Source: Ascidiaceihabitans sp029251465
GTDB lineage: Bacteria > Pseudomonadota > Alphaproteobacteria > Rhodobacterales > Rhodobacteraceae
Assembly: GCF_042932805.1 (NCBI RefSeq)
Contig: NZ_CP170633.1
Span: 1,798,001-1,862,000, forward strand
Length of the DNA: 64,000 bases
Direction: 5' to 3'
The position numbers were made by a program, and so were the translations under genes. The notes beneath the pieces were generated by a model that saw nothing but the letters and a program-made list of their open reading frames with translations, did no database searches and was not told where the DNA came from. Every line of letters starts with the position of its first letter. The first letter of the stretch is position 1. Of the stretch, positions 34,890 to 43,720 are shown piece by piece.

Positions 34890-35212
34890 TGGCACTGAGC
34901 GACGAAGAAATCGGTTTTGTCACTGACCTCTTCTCGGATTTGGGACCTCTCACAACACGAAAAATGTTCGGCGGTTTGGGTATTTACCTGGACGGCTCGA
35001 TCTTTGCGTTAATGCGCAGCGACGGGGCGCTTTTGCTAAAGGGCGCGGGCGACATGATCGACATCTACGAGGCCGAAGGCTGGATTCGCTGGACGTATCA
35101 GCGCAAGAATGGCGCGCAATCCGCAATGCCCTATTGGGAAATACCGGACGAGCTGCGTGATGACGCATCTGCCGCCTGTGACTGGGCACGAAGCGCAATC
35201 GCCCACCTATAA
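34889..35212 (+). CDS. TfoX N-terminal domain protein
   Basis: A 107-residue protein with the TfoX_N domain alone: DLGPLTTRKMFGGLGIYLDG, then FALMRSDGALLLKGAGD and QSAMPYWEIPDELRDDA. TfoX/Sxy induces competence in gammaproteobacteria, but stand-alone domains occur widely and their role is unclear. It is translationally coupled to the Fe-S carrier gene. Confidence 0.87.
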   Translation: MALSDEEIGFVTDLFSDLGPLTTRKMFGGLGIYLDGSIFALMRSDGALLLKGAGDMIDIYEAEGWIRWTYQRKNGAQSAMPYWEIPDELRDDASAACDWARSAIAHL

Positions 35213-35283
35213 ACCGCGCAATTCATTGCCCGCCCTGCCGCCAAGTGTTACCACGTTGAAAATTCAAAAAACGGGGATCAGCA

Positions 35284-36024
35284 ATGCGGCGTAAACTGGC
35301 AGCAGGCAACTGGAAAATGAACGGCTCGAGCGCAGCTTTGGCGGAATTGTCGGCACTCGCAGCGCCTGCAGATTGCACTGTCGTCATTTGCCCGCCTGCC
35401 CCACTTTTGTTCCGCGCAGCAGAAATCGGTGCTGAAAACAGCCTGCATATCGGAGCCCAAGATTGCCACCACGAGAACGGCGGCGCATTCACCGGTGACG
35501 TGTCGGCCCCGATGATTGCAGATGCTGGTGCCAGCTACGTCATCGTCGGCCATTCCGAGCGGCGCGAAGCCTGCAATGAACGCAACCGCGATGTGCGCGC
35601 CAAGGCCAAAGCCACTTGGGCCGCAGGGCTCACTGCGATCCTGTGCATCGGCGAAAGCCTTGAGGATCGCGAGGCCGACAACACGCTGGATATCATCGCT
35701 GGGCAATTGTCAGGCTCTGTTCCCAACGGCGCAACCGCAGACAATCTGGTCGTCGCCTACGAACCGATCTGGGCCATTGGCACCGGCAAAGTCCCGACGC
35801 TGGATCAAATCAAAGAGGTCCATGATTTTATCCGCGCCGAACTCACCGAACGTTTTGGCGCAACGGTCGCAAACGACATTTCCCTGCTGTACGGCGGTTC
35901 CGTAAAACCGGGCAACGCTGCCGAAATTTTTCAGGCAGAAAACGTCGACGGCGCATTGGTCGGCGGCGCCAGCCTCAAAGCCGACGACTTCAATCCAATC
36001 ATCGCAGCCCTCGCCGCATCCTAA
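35284..36024 (+). CDS. tpiA: Triose-phosphate isomerase
   Basis: Glycolytic TIM-barrel enzyme of 246 residues. It has the substrate Asn-Lys in RKLAAGNWKMNGS, the electrophilic His in VGHSERRE, the catalytic Glu in VVAYEPIWAIGTGK and the phosphate loop YGGSVKPGNA. GGGGATCAGC precedes the start. It is convergent with the TRAP genes. Confidence 0.97.
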   Translation: MRRKLAAGNWKMNGSSAALAELSALAAPADCTVVICPPAPLLFRAAEIGAENSLHIGAQDCHHENGGAFTGDVSAPMIADAGASYVIVGHSERREACNERNRDVRAKAKATWAAGLTAILCIGESLEDREADNTLDIIAGQLSGSVPNGATADNLVVAYEPIWAIGTGKVPTLDQIKEVHDFIRAELTERFGATVANDISLLYGGSVKPGNAAEIFQAENVDGALVGGASLKADDFNPIIAALAAS

Positions 36025-36053
36025 GCCTGTCTTGATCCAAAATACTCCGGAGC

Positions 36054-36070
36054 GCGAGGCAGCGCCTCGC
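36054..36070. terminator. Hairpin between tpiA and dctM
   Basis: GCGAGGC-AGC-GCCTCGC lies between the two convergent stop codons, without a T-run. It is preceded by CCAAAATACTCCGG; a related CCAGAGTATTTG word occurs at 59432. A weak terminator or 3'-end stabiliser is likely. Confidence 0.5.
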
Positions 36071-36082
36071 ACCCCAGCTATC

Positions 36083-37477
36083 CTAATTCGTAATGATCTC
36101 AGGCCCCATCACCGCGTTCGGAATGAACGTCGAGATGATTGGAATGTAGGTCACCATGATCAGGAACACGAACAGCACGGCCAAGAACGGCAAGGCTGCG
36201 CGCACGACTGACATCATTGGCATGCCCGCCACACCGGACGTCACGAACAGGTTCAAGCCAACCGGCGGCGTGATCATCCCGATCTCCATGTTGACGACCA
36301 TGATGATGCCCAAGTGGATCGGATCAATGCCCAGTTCAATCGCAATCGGGAAAACCAAGGGTGCCACGATCACCAACAAACCCGACGGTTCCATGAATTG
36401 CCCGCCAATCAGCAAAATCACGTTAACGAGGATCAAAAACACTACAGGGCCAAAGCCAGCGCTCAGCATCGCCTCGGCAATGTGCTGCGGGATTTGTTCA
36501 TCTGTCAGCACGTGTTTCAGGATCAGCGCGTTGGCAATGATGAACATCAACGTGACCGTCAGCTTGCCCGCCTCAAACAACGCATCGCGCACGTCACGGT
36601 GAAAAAACGCCGTGATGATCGCATGCGGTTTTTGCAGCAGGGTCAGGTTTTTCTCACCCTCGGGGCGGCTCAGCGGGCCCATGTCACGGTAGACAAACAC
36701 CGCGACGAGGAATGCGTAGACCGACGCCACAGCAGCCGCTTCGGTCGGCGTGAACAGCGCCTTGGTCAGGCCCGGAATGCCGTAAATTCCGACCATGATG
36801 ATCACGATCAGCATCAGCCCCCAGAACGCGTCGCCAAAGCTGCGTAGCACTTCGCCCCATCCTTGCCATTGGCCTGCGGGCATATTTTTGATGCGCGCCA
36901 TGATGTAGATGGTGATCATCAGCATCGTGCCGGCCATCAGGCCCGGAATGATCCCTGCCAAAAACATCCGTCCCACAGACACGTCCGTGGCAGAAGCGTA
37001 GACCACCATCACGATGCTCGGCGGAATCAAAATGCCAAGCGTGCCTGCGTTCGCAATCACCCCTGCGGCGAATTCTTTGGTGTAGCCCGCCTGCGTCATT
37101 GCGGCGATCACGATGGATCCGATGGCAACCACAGTGGCAGGCGAAGAGCCCGACAAGGCTGCAAAGATCATGCACGCAAACACGCCCGCAATCGCCAAAC
37201 CGCCGCGAAAATGCCCGACGCAGGCGATGGAAAACCGGATGATCCGTTTCGCCACACCACCTGTCGACATGAACGTCGAGGCCAGAATGAAAAACGGGAT
37301 TGCCAGCAGCGTGTAGTGACCGGCCATCGCCTGAAACAACGTCTGCGCGATAGACGCCAGCGACGTGTCGCTCAGCACCAGCAAAAAGATAATCGATGAC
37401 ATGCCAAGCGAGACCGCGATCGGCACACCGATCAGCATCATGGTGACAACCATGGCGAAAAGAACTGCGACTTCCAT
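36083..37477 (-). CDS. dctM: TRAP transporter large membrane subunit
   Basis: A 464-residue protein with about 12 hydrophobic segments, family-typical in length and motifs (ALSGSSPATVVAIGSIVIAA, NAGTLGILIPPSIVMVVYA, VNMEIGMITPPVGLNLFVT). It forms the cation-driven channel that takes ligand from DctP. It follows dctQ by 3 bp, as the last gene of the dctPQM unit. Confidence 0.96.
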   Translation of the reverse strand: MEVAVLFAMVVTMMLIGVPIAVSLGMSSIIFLLVLSDTSLASIAQTLFQAMAGHYTLLAIPFFILASTFMSTGGVAKRIIRFSIACVGHFRGGLAIAGVFACMIFAALSGSSPATVVAIGSIVIAAMTQAGYTKEFAAGVIANAGTLGILIPPSIVMVVYASATDVSVGRMFLAGIIPGLMAGTMLMITIYIMARIKNMPAGQWQGWGEVLRSFGDAFWGLMLIVIIMVGIYGIPGLTKALFTPTEAAAVASVYAFLVAVFVYRDMGPLSRPEGEKNLTLLQKPHAIITAFFHRDVRDALFEAGKLTVTLMFIIANALILKHVLTDEQIPQHIAEAMLSAGFGPVVFLILVNVILLIGGQFMEPSGLLVIVAPLVFPIAIELGIDPIHLGIIMVVNMEIGMITPPVGLNLFVTSGVAGMPMMSVVRAALPFLAVLFVFLIMVTYIPIISTFIPNAVMGPEIITN

Positions 37478-37480
37478 AGC

Positions 37481-38170
37481 TTATGACCCTTGGTTCATGT
37501 GTTTGACGGCTTCGACATCGTCTTCGGCCTCGTGGCTGACGATCAGGCTTGTGGCCTCGTCTTTGACCAAACGCACGGTGGCTTGGATAAAGCGGAACAA
37601 CAGCAAGCCGATGCCAATGGGCAGGATCGCGTAGGGAATAAAGCGTGGAATTTTCTCGTATTCTTCGCCCTCATTCATGATCGGTTCGATCCAGCGCAGC
37701 CATTCTGGCAGCGGAATATCGATGACCTCGTACCAGCCGCGATAAGACGAGCGTTTCATTTCCTCAAACCCCGTCGGGAACCAGCGCCCCGTGGTCTGTG
37801 GCAGGTTGGCAAAGTTCGCCCAGTAGTCCCACGCGCCTTTTAGAACCAAGCTTGCGTAGACAAGGCAAACAGCGGCGGCAATCAATGCCAACAGTTTGCG
37901 GGTGGGTGGTGAAAACAGGTTGATGACGGCGTCGACACCCAAATGGGCCGTGACTTTGACAGCGTAGGACACTCCAAAAAGCACCAACCACGCGAACAGG
38001 AAGGTCACCATTTCAAGACCCCAGATCAGGCCAGTGCCAAAGCCGTAGCGCAACACGACATTCGCAAAGGTGATGATGGTCATAGCGCCCAGCAACAGCG
38101 CGATCACGGTCTCTTCGAACTCGTGTACAAAGCGCGCCAGCGCCGTTTTGGGTTCATAGCGTTGTGCCAC
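37481..38170 (-). CDS. dctQ: TRAP transporter small membrane subunit
   Basis: A 229-residue protein with four membrane helices (TVIALLLGAMTIITFANVVL, GLEMVTFLFAWLVLFGVSYA and two more). I chose GTG 38170 because GGGGAGGGCAGG stands just before it; an ATG 20 codons upstream would put coding sequence over the intercistronic hairpin. It has a longer loop (residues about 125-170) than most DctQ proteins. It partners DctM. Confidence 0.9.
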   Translation of the reverse strand: MAQRYEPKTALARFVHEFEETVIALLLGAMTIITFANVVLRYGFGTGLIWGLEMVTFLFAWLVLFGVSYAVKVTAHLGVDAVINLFSPPTRKLLALIAAAVCLVYASLVLKGAWDYWANFANLPQTTGRWFPTGFEEMKRSSYRGWYEVIDIPLPEWLRWIEPIMNEGEEYEKIPRFIPYAILPIGIGLLLFRFIQATVRLVKDEATSLIVSHEAEDDVEAVKHMNQGS

Positions 38171-38213
38171 GGACCTGCCCTCCCCGATAAATCTTGGTGT
38201 ATTTGCAAACTGC

Positions 38214-38241
38214 GCCCGACCAGTTTGCAAACCGGTCGGGC
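38214..38241 (-). promoter_or_regulatory. Intercistronic hairpin between dctP and dctQ
   Basis: Outer arms GCCCGACC / GGTCGGGC with inner arms GTTTG / CAAAC, a 13-bp interrupted stem without a T-run. Placed just after the binding-protein gene, it probably stabilises the dctP message or lowers read-through, giving more DctP than DctQM. Confidence 0.6.
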
Positions 38242-38257
38242 ACGATAACTTTGGCGA

Positions 38258-39259
38258 TTAGTGCTTGGCGTTGATCGCTTGGGCTGCGTCGATGTTTTCT
38301 TGGCCAACGTCGCCAACAAACTCTTCCCAAACAGGTTTCATCGTGGACACCCAAACTTCGCGTTGCTCAGCTGTTAGCGTGCGCACAGTGCCGCCCGCAT
38401 CGATGATCGCTTGCTTGTTGGACGCGTTCACAGAAGACGATTCACCGTTACGCGCGGCTGTGACTTCTTCGATGATGGTGGCCAACTGGTCACGGACATC
38501 GTCTGGCAGGCTGTCCCAGAAATCAGTCGAGGTCACCAGCAAATAGTCGATGATGCCGTGATCGGTTTCGGTCACACCGTCTTGAACTTCAAAGAACTTT
38601 TTGCCGTAGATGTTGGACCAGGTGTTTTCCTGACCATCCACAACGCCGGTTTGCAAAGCACCGTACACTTCGGAAAACGCCATTGGCTGCGGGGATGCAC
38701 CCATCGCGGCCATTTGCGCCTTTAGCACGTCAGAGTTTTGCACGCGGAACTTCAGACCGTTGGCATCAGATGGCACGTTCAAAGGCACGTTTGCCGACAT
38801 TTGCTTCATGCCGTTGTGCCAGAACGCAACGCCCAAAAGACCACGACGTGTCATGGATTCTTTCATTGCCTGACCGGTTTCAGAGTTCTGGAACTCGTCT
38901 ACAGCGTTGATGTTTTTGAACATGAACGGCAAATCAAAGATGCGGAATTGCTTGGTGAACTGTTCGAATTTGGACAGCGACGGAGCCGCCAATTGAACGT
39001 CGCCTTGCAGCATCGCCTCAAGCACTTGGTTGTCATTGTACAACGTCGAGTTCGGGAACACTTCGAGGCAAGCTTTGCCGTTCATTTCCTCGTTCACGCG
39101 CTTTTCAAGCAAAGTGGCTGCGATGCCTTTTGGGTGCTTGTCGGTGTTGGTAACGTGGCTGAATTTGATGACGATTTCGCCATCATCACAAGCGGCCTGA
39201 ACGGCACCTGCACTGACGGACATGGTCAGGGCCACAGCAGCGGCGGTAAAGATTTTCAT
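38258..39259 (-). CDS. dctP: TRAP transporter substrate-binding protein
   Basis: A 333-residue periplasmic protein. The signal peptide is MKIFTAAAVALTMSVSAGAV (cut near VQA), GGGAGGAG precedes the ATG, and the DctP family segments include KFSHVTNTDKHPKGIAA, LKFRVQNSDVLKAQMAAMGA (with the carboxylate-binding Arg) and VVDGQENTWSNIY. Ligands are C4-dicarboxylates or related organic acids. Confidence 0.96.
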   Translation of the reverse strand: MKIFTAAAVALTMSVSAGAVQAACDDGEIVIKFSHVTNTDKHPKGIAATLLEKRVNEEMNGKACLEVFPNSTLYNDNQVLEAMLQGDVQLAAPSLSKFEQFTKQFRIFDLPFMFKNINAVDEFQNSETGQAMKESMTRRGLLGVAFWHNGMKQMSANVPLNVPSDANGLKFRVQNSDVLKAQMAAMGASPQPMAFSEVYGALQTGVVDGQENTWSNIYGKKFFEVQDGVTETDHGIIDYLLVTSTDFWDSLPDDVRDQLATIIEEVTAARNGESSSVNASNKQAIIDAGGTVRTLTAEQREVWVSTMKPVWEEFVGDVGQENIDAAQAINAKH

Positions 39260-39502
39260 AAGATGTCTCCTCCCAGAGTTTTCAAAATGTCGTGCGCAGC
39301 CTCATTGGGCTTGCGTCGAGCATATTTGATAGGATTTGACAGGACGCGGCAACGAATTGTGTCGGTCGTGCGGAAATCGCATTAATATTTATAAATTACA
39401 AAGCGTTGAGGAAGTTCCTCGATGTGCTTGCGCAGCACATCATCGCTTTGTGTGCGGGAATCCGCACAGTGAATACCGCGTTTGTGCGGATTTCCACACG
39501 CC
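39260..39502. promoter_or_regulatory. dctP upstream region with TGTGCGG palindromes
   Basis: The dctD-dctP spacer. TGTGCGG-GAAT-CCGCACA is perfect at 39451-39468; a second copy TGTGCGGATTTCCACACG spans 39483-39500; a degenerate copy (GTGCGGAAATCGCA) is at 39368-39381. Their shape matches an enhancer-type operator for a DctD response regulator. Two more hairpins, GAGGAA-G-TTCCTC (39408-39420) and GATGTGCT-N5-AGCACATC (39421-39441), could end dctD transcription. I found no good sigma-54 promoter (GG-N10-GC) on the - strand. Confidence 0.6.
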
Positions 39503-40732
39503 TTATCGGCGGAAATCTTCTGGCCGAATCCCGTAGCGCGTCAGCTTGTCGTAAAAGGTTTTTCGCGGTAATTTCAGCGCCTCTGCAGCCTCAATTGCGC
39601 GCCCGTTGTGACGCCCCAATGCGGCGACCAACAGTGATTTTTCAACCCGCGCGAGCTGCTCTGACAACCCCATTTCGGCAGCTTGGGTCACGTCCTCGGG
39701 CATGCCCAACACAAACCGCATGGCGGCACTCATTAAGGATCGCGCGTTTCCGGGCCAATCTTGGGTCATCAGGGCTGCCGCAAATTGCGGTTTAATTTCT
39801 GGCGCAGTCAGCCCCGCCTGTTCGCTCGCTAAGGCCACATATTGGCGGAACAACACGGGAATATCCTCCGGCCGTTCGGCCAAAGACGGAATGCGCACCG
39901 GCATCACATCGAGACGGTAGAACAAGTCAGCATTCATTTGACCGGCCTGCACAGCCATCTGCAAATCGCCTGTGCTGCCAGCAAAAAGCCGCGTTTGCGC
40001 ACCGCGTTCCAGCGCCTCAATCAGGGACAATTGCGTGTCAGCGGGCAGTTGCACGATTTCGTCAATGAACAAGCAACCGGTTGCGGCCTCATCGAAGGCG
40101 TCGCTCAAAACCGCGGGCGTCATGCCGGACCCGGCACGTTTCACAAACGGCGCTTTTGAGCGCACGGAACTCAGGTGGATCACCTCGGCCACCTTGGAAA
40201 TACCCGTACCAGGAGCGCCAGTGATCAGCACCTCAGCGTCCAGTTGCGCGACGCGCCGCACGCGGGCGCGCAGGTTGTCTGACAGTTCAGATTGACCGAA
40301 CAACATCCGCGCAGCAGGGTCGCCGGTTTCGACCAAATGTTTAAGCCTGCGGTTTTCTAAAATCAGCCCACGAGTCTTAAGCGCTTGTTGAAGAACAGCA
40401 AGTAAGTCACTGGGTGCACAGGGTTTTTCCAAAAATCCAAACGCGCCTTGCGCCATAGCTTGGACAGCCATGGGAATGTCACCTTCGCCGGTTAACAAGA
40501 TCACAGGCAGGTCGGGGTCTTGGGCTTTGGCGTAGTCCAAAAGGTGAAAACCATCCCGCCCTGGCATCCGAATATCCGACAAAATGACACCATCAAAATC
40601 GGGTGTGATCCGATCCTTGGCCGCAACAAACGAACTGGCTGTGATCGCCTCAAGCTCGGCCAATTCCAGCGTTTGCGCCACAGCGTCGCGGACGGCAGCG
40701 TCATCATCAACCAACAAAACCTGGATGCTCAC
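39503..40732 (-). CDS. dctD: DctD-like response regulator with degenerate AAA+ domain
   Basis: A 409-residue NtrC-family regulator. Receiver domain residues 1-120 with the phospho-acceptor D53 (ILSDIRMPG) and K103; AAA+ domain about 140-350; Fis-type HTH at the C terminus (EAAEALKLPRKTFYDKLTRY). The Walker A reads GAPGTGIS (172-179), with Ile in place of Lys, Walker B is intact (GCLFIDEI), and the whole GAFTGA loop that contacts sigma-54 is missing between FVKRAGSGM and AVLSDAF. It may work without sigma-54 activation. It overlaps dctB by 4 bp. Confidence 0.93.
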   Translation of the reverse strand: MSIQVLLVDDDAAVRDAVAQTLELAELEAITASSFVAAKDRITPDFDGVILSDIRMPGRDGFHLLDYAKAQDPDLPVILLTGEGDIPMAVQAMAQGAFGFLEKPCAPSDLLAVLQQALKTRGLILENRRLKHLVETGDPAARMLFGQSELSDNLRARVRRVAQLDAEVLITGAPGTGISKVAEVIHLSSVRSKAPFVKRAGSGMTPAVLSDAFDEAATGCLFIDEIVQLPADTQLSLIEALERGAQTRLFAGSTGDLQMAVQAGQMNADLFYRLDVMPVRIPSLAERPEDIPVLFRQYVALASEQAGLTAPEIKPQFAAALMTQDWPGNARSLMSAAMRFVLGMPEDVTQAAEMGLSEQLARVEKSLLVAALGRHNGRAIEAAEALKLPRKTFYDKLTRYGIRPEDFRR

Positions 40733-42477
40733 GTGTTATTCCCTTCATCCCAGCGTTCCAGTTGCACGGTGAACATCGCCCCGCTCGGCGTGTTTGCACC
40801 GCGAATTTCGCCACCAAAGCTTTGGACGATGCCATAAGAAATCGACAATCCCAACCCCATACCTTCGGACGCGCCGACCTCTTTGGTGGTGTAAAACGGG
40901 TCAAAAACCTTGTCGGGCATGTCAATTCCGGGCCCTGTATCACAGATACTGACGACCAGAAGATCACCTTCTTTGATGCTGATTTCAATGGATTTTTCCA
41001 CGCTTTGATCCATCGCATCCACCGCATTCGATATCAGATTGATAAACACTTGGCTAAGGCGGACTTCTCCGCCGCGCACCCAAATGGGATGATCCGAGCG
41101 GGCGTAATTCAAAACGACACCCGCCTGATCCATGCCCGGTTGCATCAGCTCAAGCGCGCTGTCCAGAACTGCCACCAAATCAACCCGCGACAACGGTTCG
41201 CTTTCTTGTTTTGCAAACGCGCGCAGGTTTTTGATGATGCGCCCCATGCGTCGTGCCAGATCGGAAATGCGGATCAGGTTTTCGCCCGCACGCTCCGGCT
41301 TGCCCCGCTCCATGAATTGCGCGCCGTTTTCCGCAAACGAGCGGATCGCCATCAGCGGTTGGTTCAATTCGTGGCTGATCCCCGCGCTCATCTGCCCCAA
41401 CGCGCTAAGTTTGCCAGCCTGCACCAAATCAGATTGCGCGCGCGCCAGTGCGGTTTGGGCTTGTTCGCGTTCTTTGGCCTGTGCGCGCAGTTGCGTGTTG
41501 GTGTCTTCCAATTCTGCGGTGCGCGCCGCCACGCGCGCCTCTAGCTGGGCGTTCGCCTCGGCCAAAGTGCGGCGTCGTTCTGTGGCCAAAAACAGCAATG
41601 CGCCAAACGCGAGGAAAAGGGCTGCCACAGCCGACGCTTGCAGCCGCGCCAAACGACGTGCAGGTCGCACATCCATCAACACTTCGCCGGTAAATCCGAT
41701 CACCGGCAGTTCGCGTGTGATATGCAGTGCATTTTGCGGCAAATATGGCCCCCACCCAAGTTGCCAAACCTCGAACCGACCTTGAAAGTAACTATCAAAA
41801 TCAGGAGCTTGCCCAACAGGAGGCACCAAACCCGCCTGCCCCGCAGGTCTGCGCCAAAACACCAGTTCAGAGCGGTTGGAAATGAACACTTCGCCCGCTT
41901 GATCCGTGAAAAACACGGCCGGGTTGCCACCGACCCAATCCCATTCGATGCCCGCAATGTTCGCCGCAACAACCACGGCACCGATCACCTTGCTTTGCCC
42001 GTCAAACACCGGTGCCGCGTAGTAATATGCGCGCGCAGCAAGCGGTCGACTTAGTCCGTGCGCCCAACCCAACGCGCCCTGCATCGCGCGGCGTACGTAT
42101 ACGGTTTGGCTCAGATCGGCGCCGGCATCGCTGCGTGCCGCCTGAACGACACGCCCTGTTCGATCCACCAACATTACATCTAACGCGGCGGTTTTATCCG
42201 CAATATCAAGCAGTAGTGCTTTGACGGATGCCGCATTCTGCCCGCGAATGGCTTGCGTGACTTCGCCGCGATCCGCCGTCAGCACCGATAGTTCGCGGTA
42301 GCGTTGCAACTGCCCTGTCAAACGGTCGCTGGCCAAGGCCAGATCGACAGCGCCCTGCCGCGCCAGTTGGGTCAGCGCCTGCACATATCCATAGCGCCAA
42401 ACGCCGCCTGACACGGCCGCCACCAGCGCCAAAAACGCCAATACGATCACTAATCTGTTGAAAACACCGCGCCCCAT
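40729..42477 (-). CDS. dctB: C4-dicarboxylate sensor histidine kinase
   Basis: A 582-residue inner-membrane kinase. An N-terminal helix (LVIVLAFLALVAAVSGGVWR) and a second near residue 290 enclose a periplasmic dCache-type sensor domain; a coiled coil (RTLAEANAQLEARVAARTAE) leads to the dimerisation His in AGISHELNQPLMAIRSF and an ATPase domain with N box FINLISNAVDAM and G boxes DTGPGIDMP and GMGLGLSIS. It is partner of the adjacent DctD. Confidence 0.95.
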   Translation of the reverse strand: MGRGVFNRLVIVLAFLALVAAVSGGVWRYGYVQALTQLARQGAVDLALASDRLTGQLQRYRELSVLTADRGEVTQAIRGQNAASVKALLLDIADKTAALDVMLVDRTGRVVQAARSDAGADLSQTVYVRRAMQGALGWAHGLSRPLAARAYYYAAPVFDGQSKVIGAVVVAANIAGIEWDWVGGNPAVFFTDQAGEVFISNRSELVFWRRPAGQAGLVPPVGQAPDFDSYFQGRFEVWQLGWGPYLPQNALHITRELPVIGFTGEVLMDVRPARRLARLQASAVAALFLAFGALLFLATERRRTLAEANAQLEARVAARTAELEDTNTQLRAQAKEREQAQTALARAQSDLVQAGKLSALGQMSAGISHELNQPLMAIRSFAENGAQFMERGKPERAGENLIRISDLARRMGRIIKNLRAFAKQESEPLSRVDLVAVLDSALELMQPGMDQAGVVLNYARSDHPIWVRGGEVRLSQVFINLISNAVDAMDQSVEKSIEISIKEGDLLVVSICDTGPGIDMPDKVFDPFYTTKEVGASEGMGLGLSISYGIVQSFGGEIRGANTPSGAMFTVQLERWDEGNNT

Positions 42478-42538
42478 GATCGCATCCTATCAAACTGTGC
42501 CTTGCAAATACCAGCGCGCATACGCTTTGGTGGTTGCC

Positions 42539-43720
42539 ATGAAAGAGCTGTCAAAATCACCGACCGATCCTGCGTTTGTGCAAGACCCTTATGCATTTTA
42601 CGACCACGCCCGCACACAGGGGCCCATCGTGTTTTGGAAAGACTACGGGATGCTTGCCGCCTTTGATCATGCCACGGTTCACGCGCTTTTGCGTGATCGC
42701 CGGTTGGGGCGCGAGGTTCCGCTCGATCAGCGCAAGCCTGTGCCGGACCACCTGCAAGCCTTTGATGCGGTTGAGAAACATTCGATGCTAGAGAAAGAAG
42801 GTGACGGGCACCGGCGTTTGCGTGGCCTTGTTTTGCGCGCCTTTACCTCGCGCCGGATCGCCGCGCTGCATGATGATGTCACTGAAATCTGCGCCGAACT
42901 GATCGCGGATTTTCCTGATGCGCCCTTTGATCTGATCCCTGCCTTTTGTACCCAAGTGCCCGTACGCGTGATTGCCCGCCTTTTGGGGGTTCCCGAGGAT
43001 CGCAGCGCCGATTTACTACGCTGGTCCAACGCAATGGTCGCGATGTATCAATCCAACCGCAGCCGCCAGATCGAAGACGCCGCAGAAATTGCCGCCCGCG
43101 AATTCGCGACGTTTTTGCGCACCTACATCGAAACACGACGTGACGATCCGCGTGACGATCTGATCACCCATCTGATTGCCGCAGAAGAGGATGGCACAAA
43201 ACTGTCCACGGACGAACTGATTGGCACCTGTGTTTTGCTGTTGAATGCGGGACACGAGGCCACCGTGCATTCGCTGGGCAACGCTATCAAAACGTTGGTG
43301 GAACACGGAAAAACAGGTGCCTGCCTGGAACCTGGCCGGATCGCAAACATCGTCGAAGAATTGCTACGCTACGATCCGCCCCTGCATATTTTCACCCGCT
43401 ATGCCTGTGAAGACATTGACGTTTTAGGTCACACTCTCAGAAAAGGGCAACAGATTGCATTGGTGCTTGGGGCAGCGGGGCGTGACCCTGCGCTTTGGCC
43501 AAATGCGGATCATTTTGCCCCCAATCACAACGCCAAAGCACATCTGGCCTTTGGCGGCGGTGTGCATTTTTGTGTCGGGGCCCCTTTGGCGCGGCTAGAG
43601 CTGCAGATTGCACTGCCAATGCTGTTTGCGGCATTGCCGGATTTGACGTTCCCCGCCCAGCCAACATTCGCAAACAGCTACCATTTTCACAAATTGGAAA
43701 CTCTGATTGTGACGCCCTAA
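42539..43720 (+). CDS. Cytochrome P450
   Basis: A soluble bacterial P450 of 393 residues. The I-helix segment is LLLNAGHEATVHSLGNA, the ExxR is in IVEELLRYDPPLHIF, and the haem cysteine is in FGGGVHFCVGAPLARLELQ. The ExxR and Cys motifs are complete. The I-helix has A-T-V in place of the more usual TT pair. Substrate unknown; no ferredoxin gene is adjacent. It is divergent from dctB by 61 bp and its stop shares bases with the Lrp gene (CTAA). Confidence 0.94.
   Translation: MKELSKSPTDPAFVQDPYAFYDHARTQGPIVFWKDYGMLAAFDHATVHALLRDRRLGREVPLDQRKPVPDHLQAFDAVEKHSMLEKEGDGHRRLRGLVLRAFTSRRIAALHDDVTEICAELIADFPDAPFDLIPAFCTQVPVRVIARLLGVPEDRSADLLRWSNAMVAMYQSNRSRQIEDAAEIAAREFATFLRTYIETRRDDPRDDLITHLIAAEEDGTKLSTDELIGTCVLLLNAGHEATVHSLGNAIKTLVEHGKTGACLEPGRIANIVEELLRYDPPLHIFTRYACEDIDVLGHTLRKGQQIALVLGAAGRDPALWPNADHFAPNHNAKAHLAFGGGVHFCVGAPLARLELQIALPMLFAALPDLTFPAQPTFANSYHFHKLETLIVTP

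Noticed and set aside
39330..39370. Sigma-54 promoter for dctP
   Set aside because: The best candidate on the - strand (GACACAATTCGTTGC) lacks GG at -24 and has the wrong spacing.
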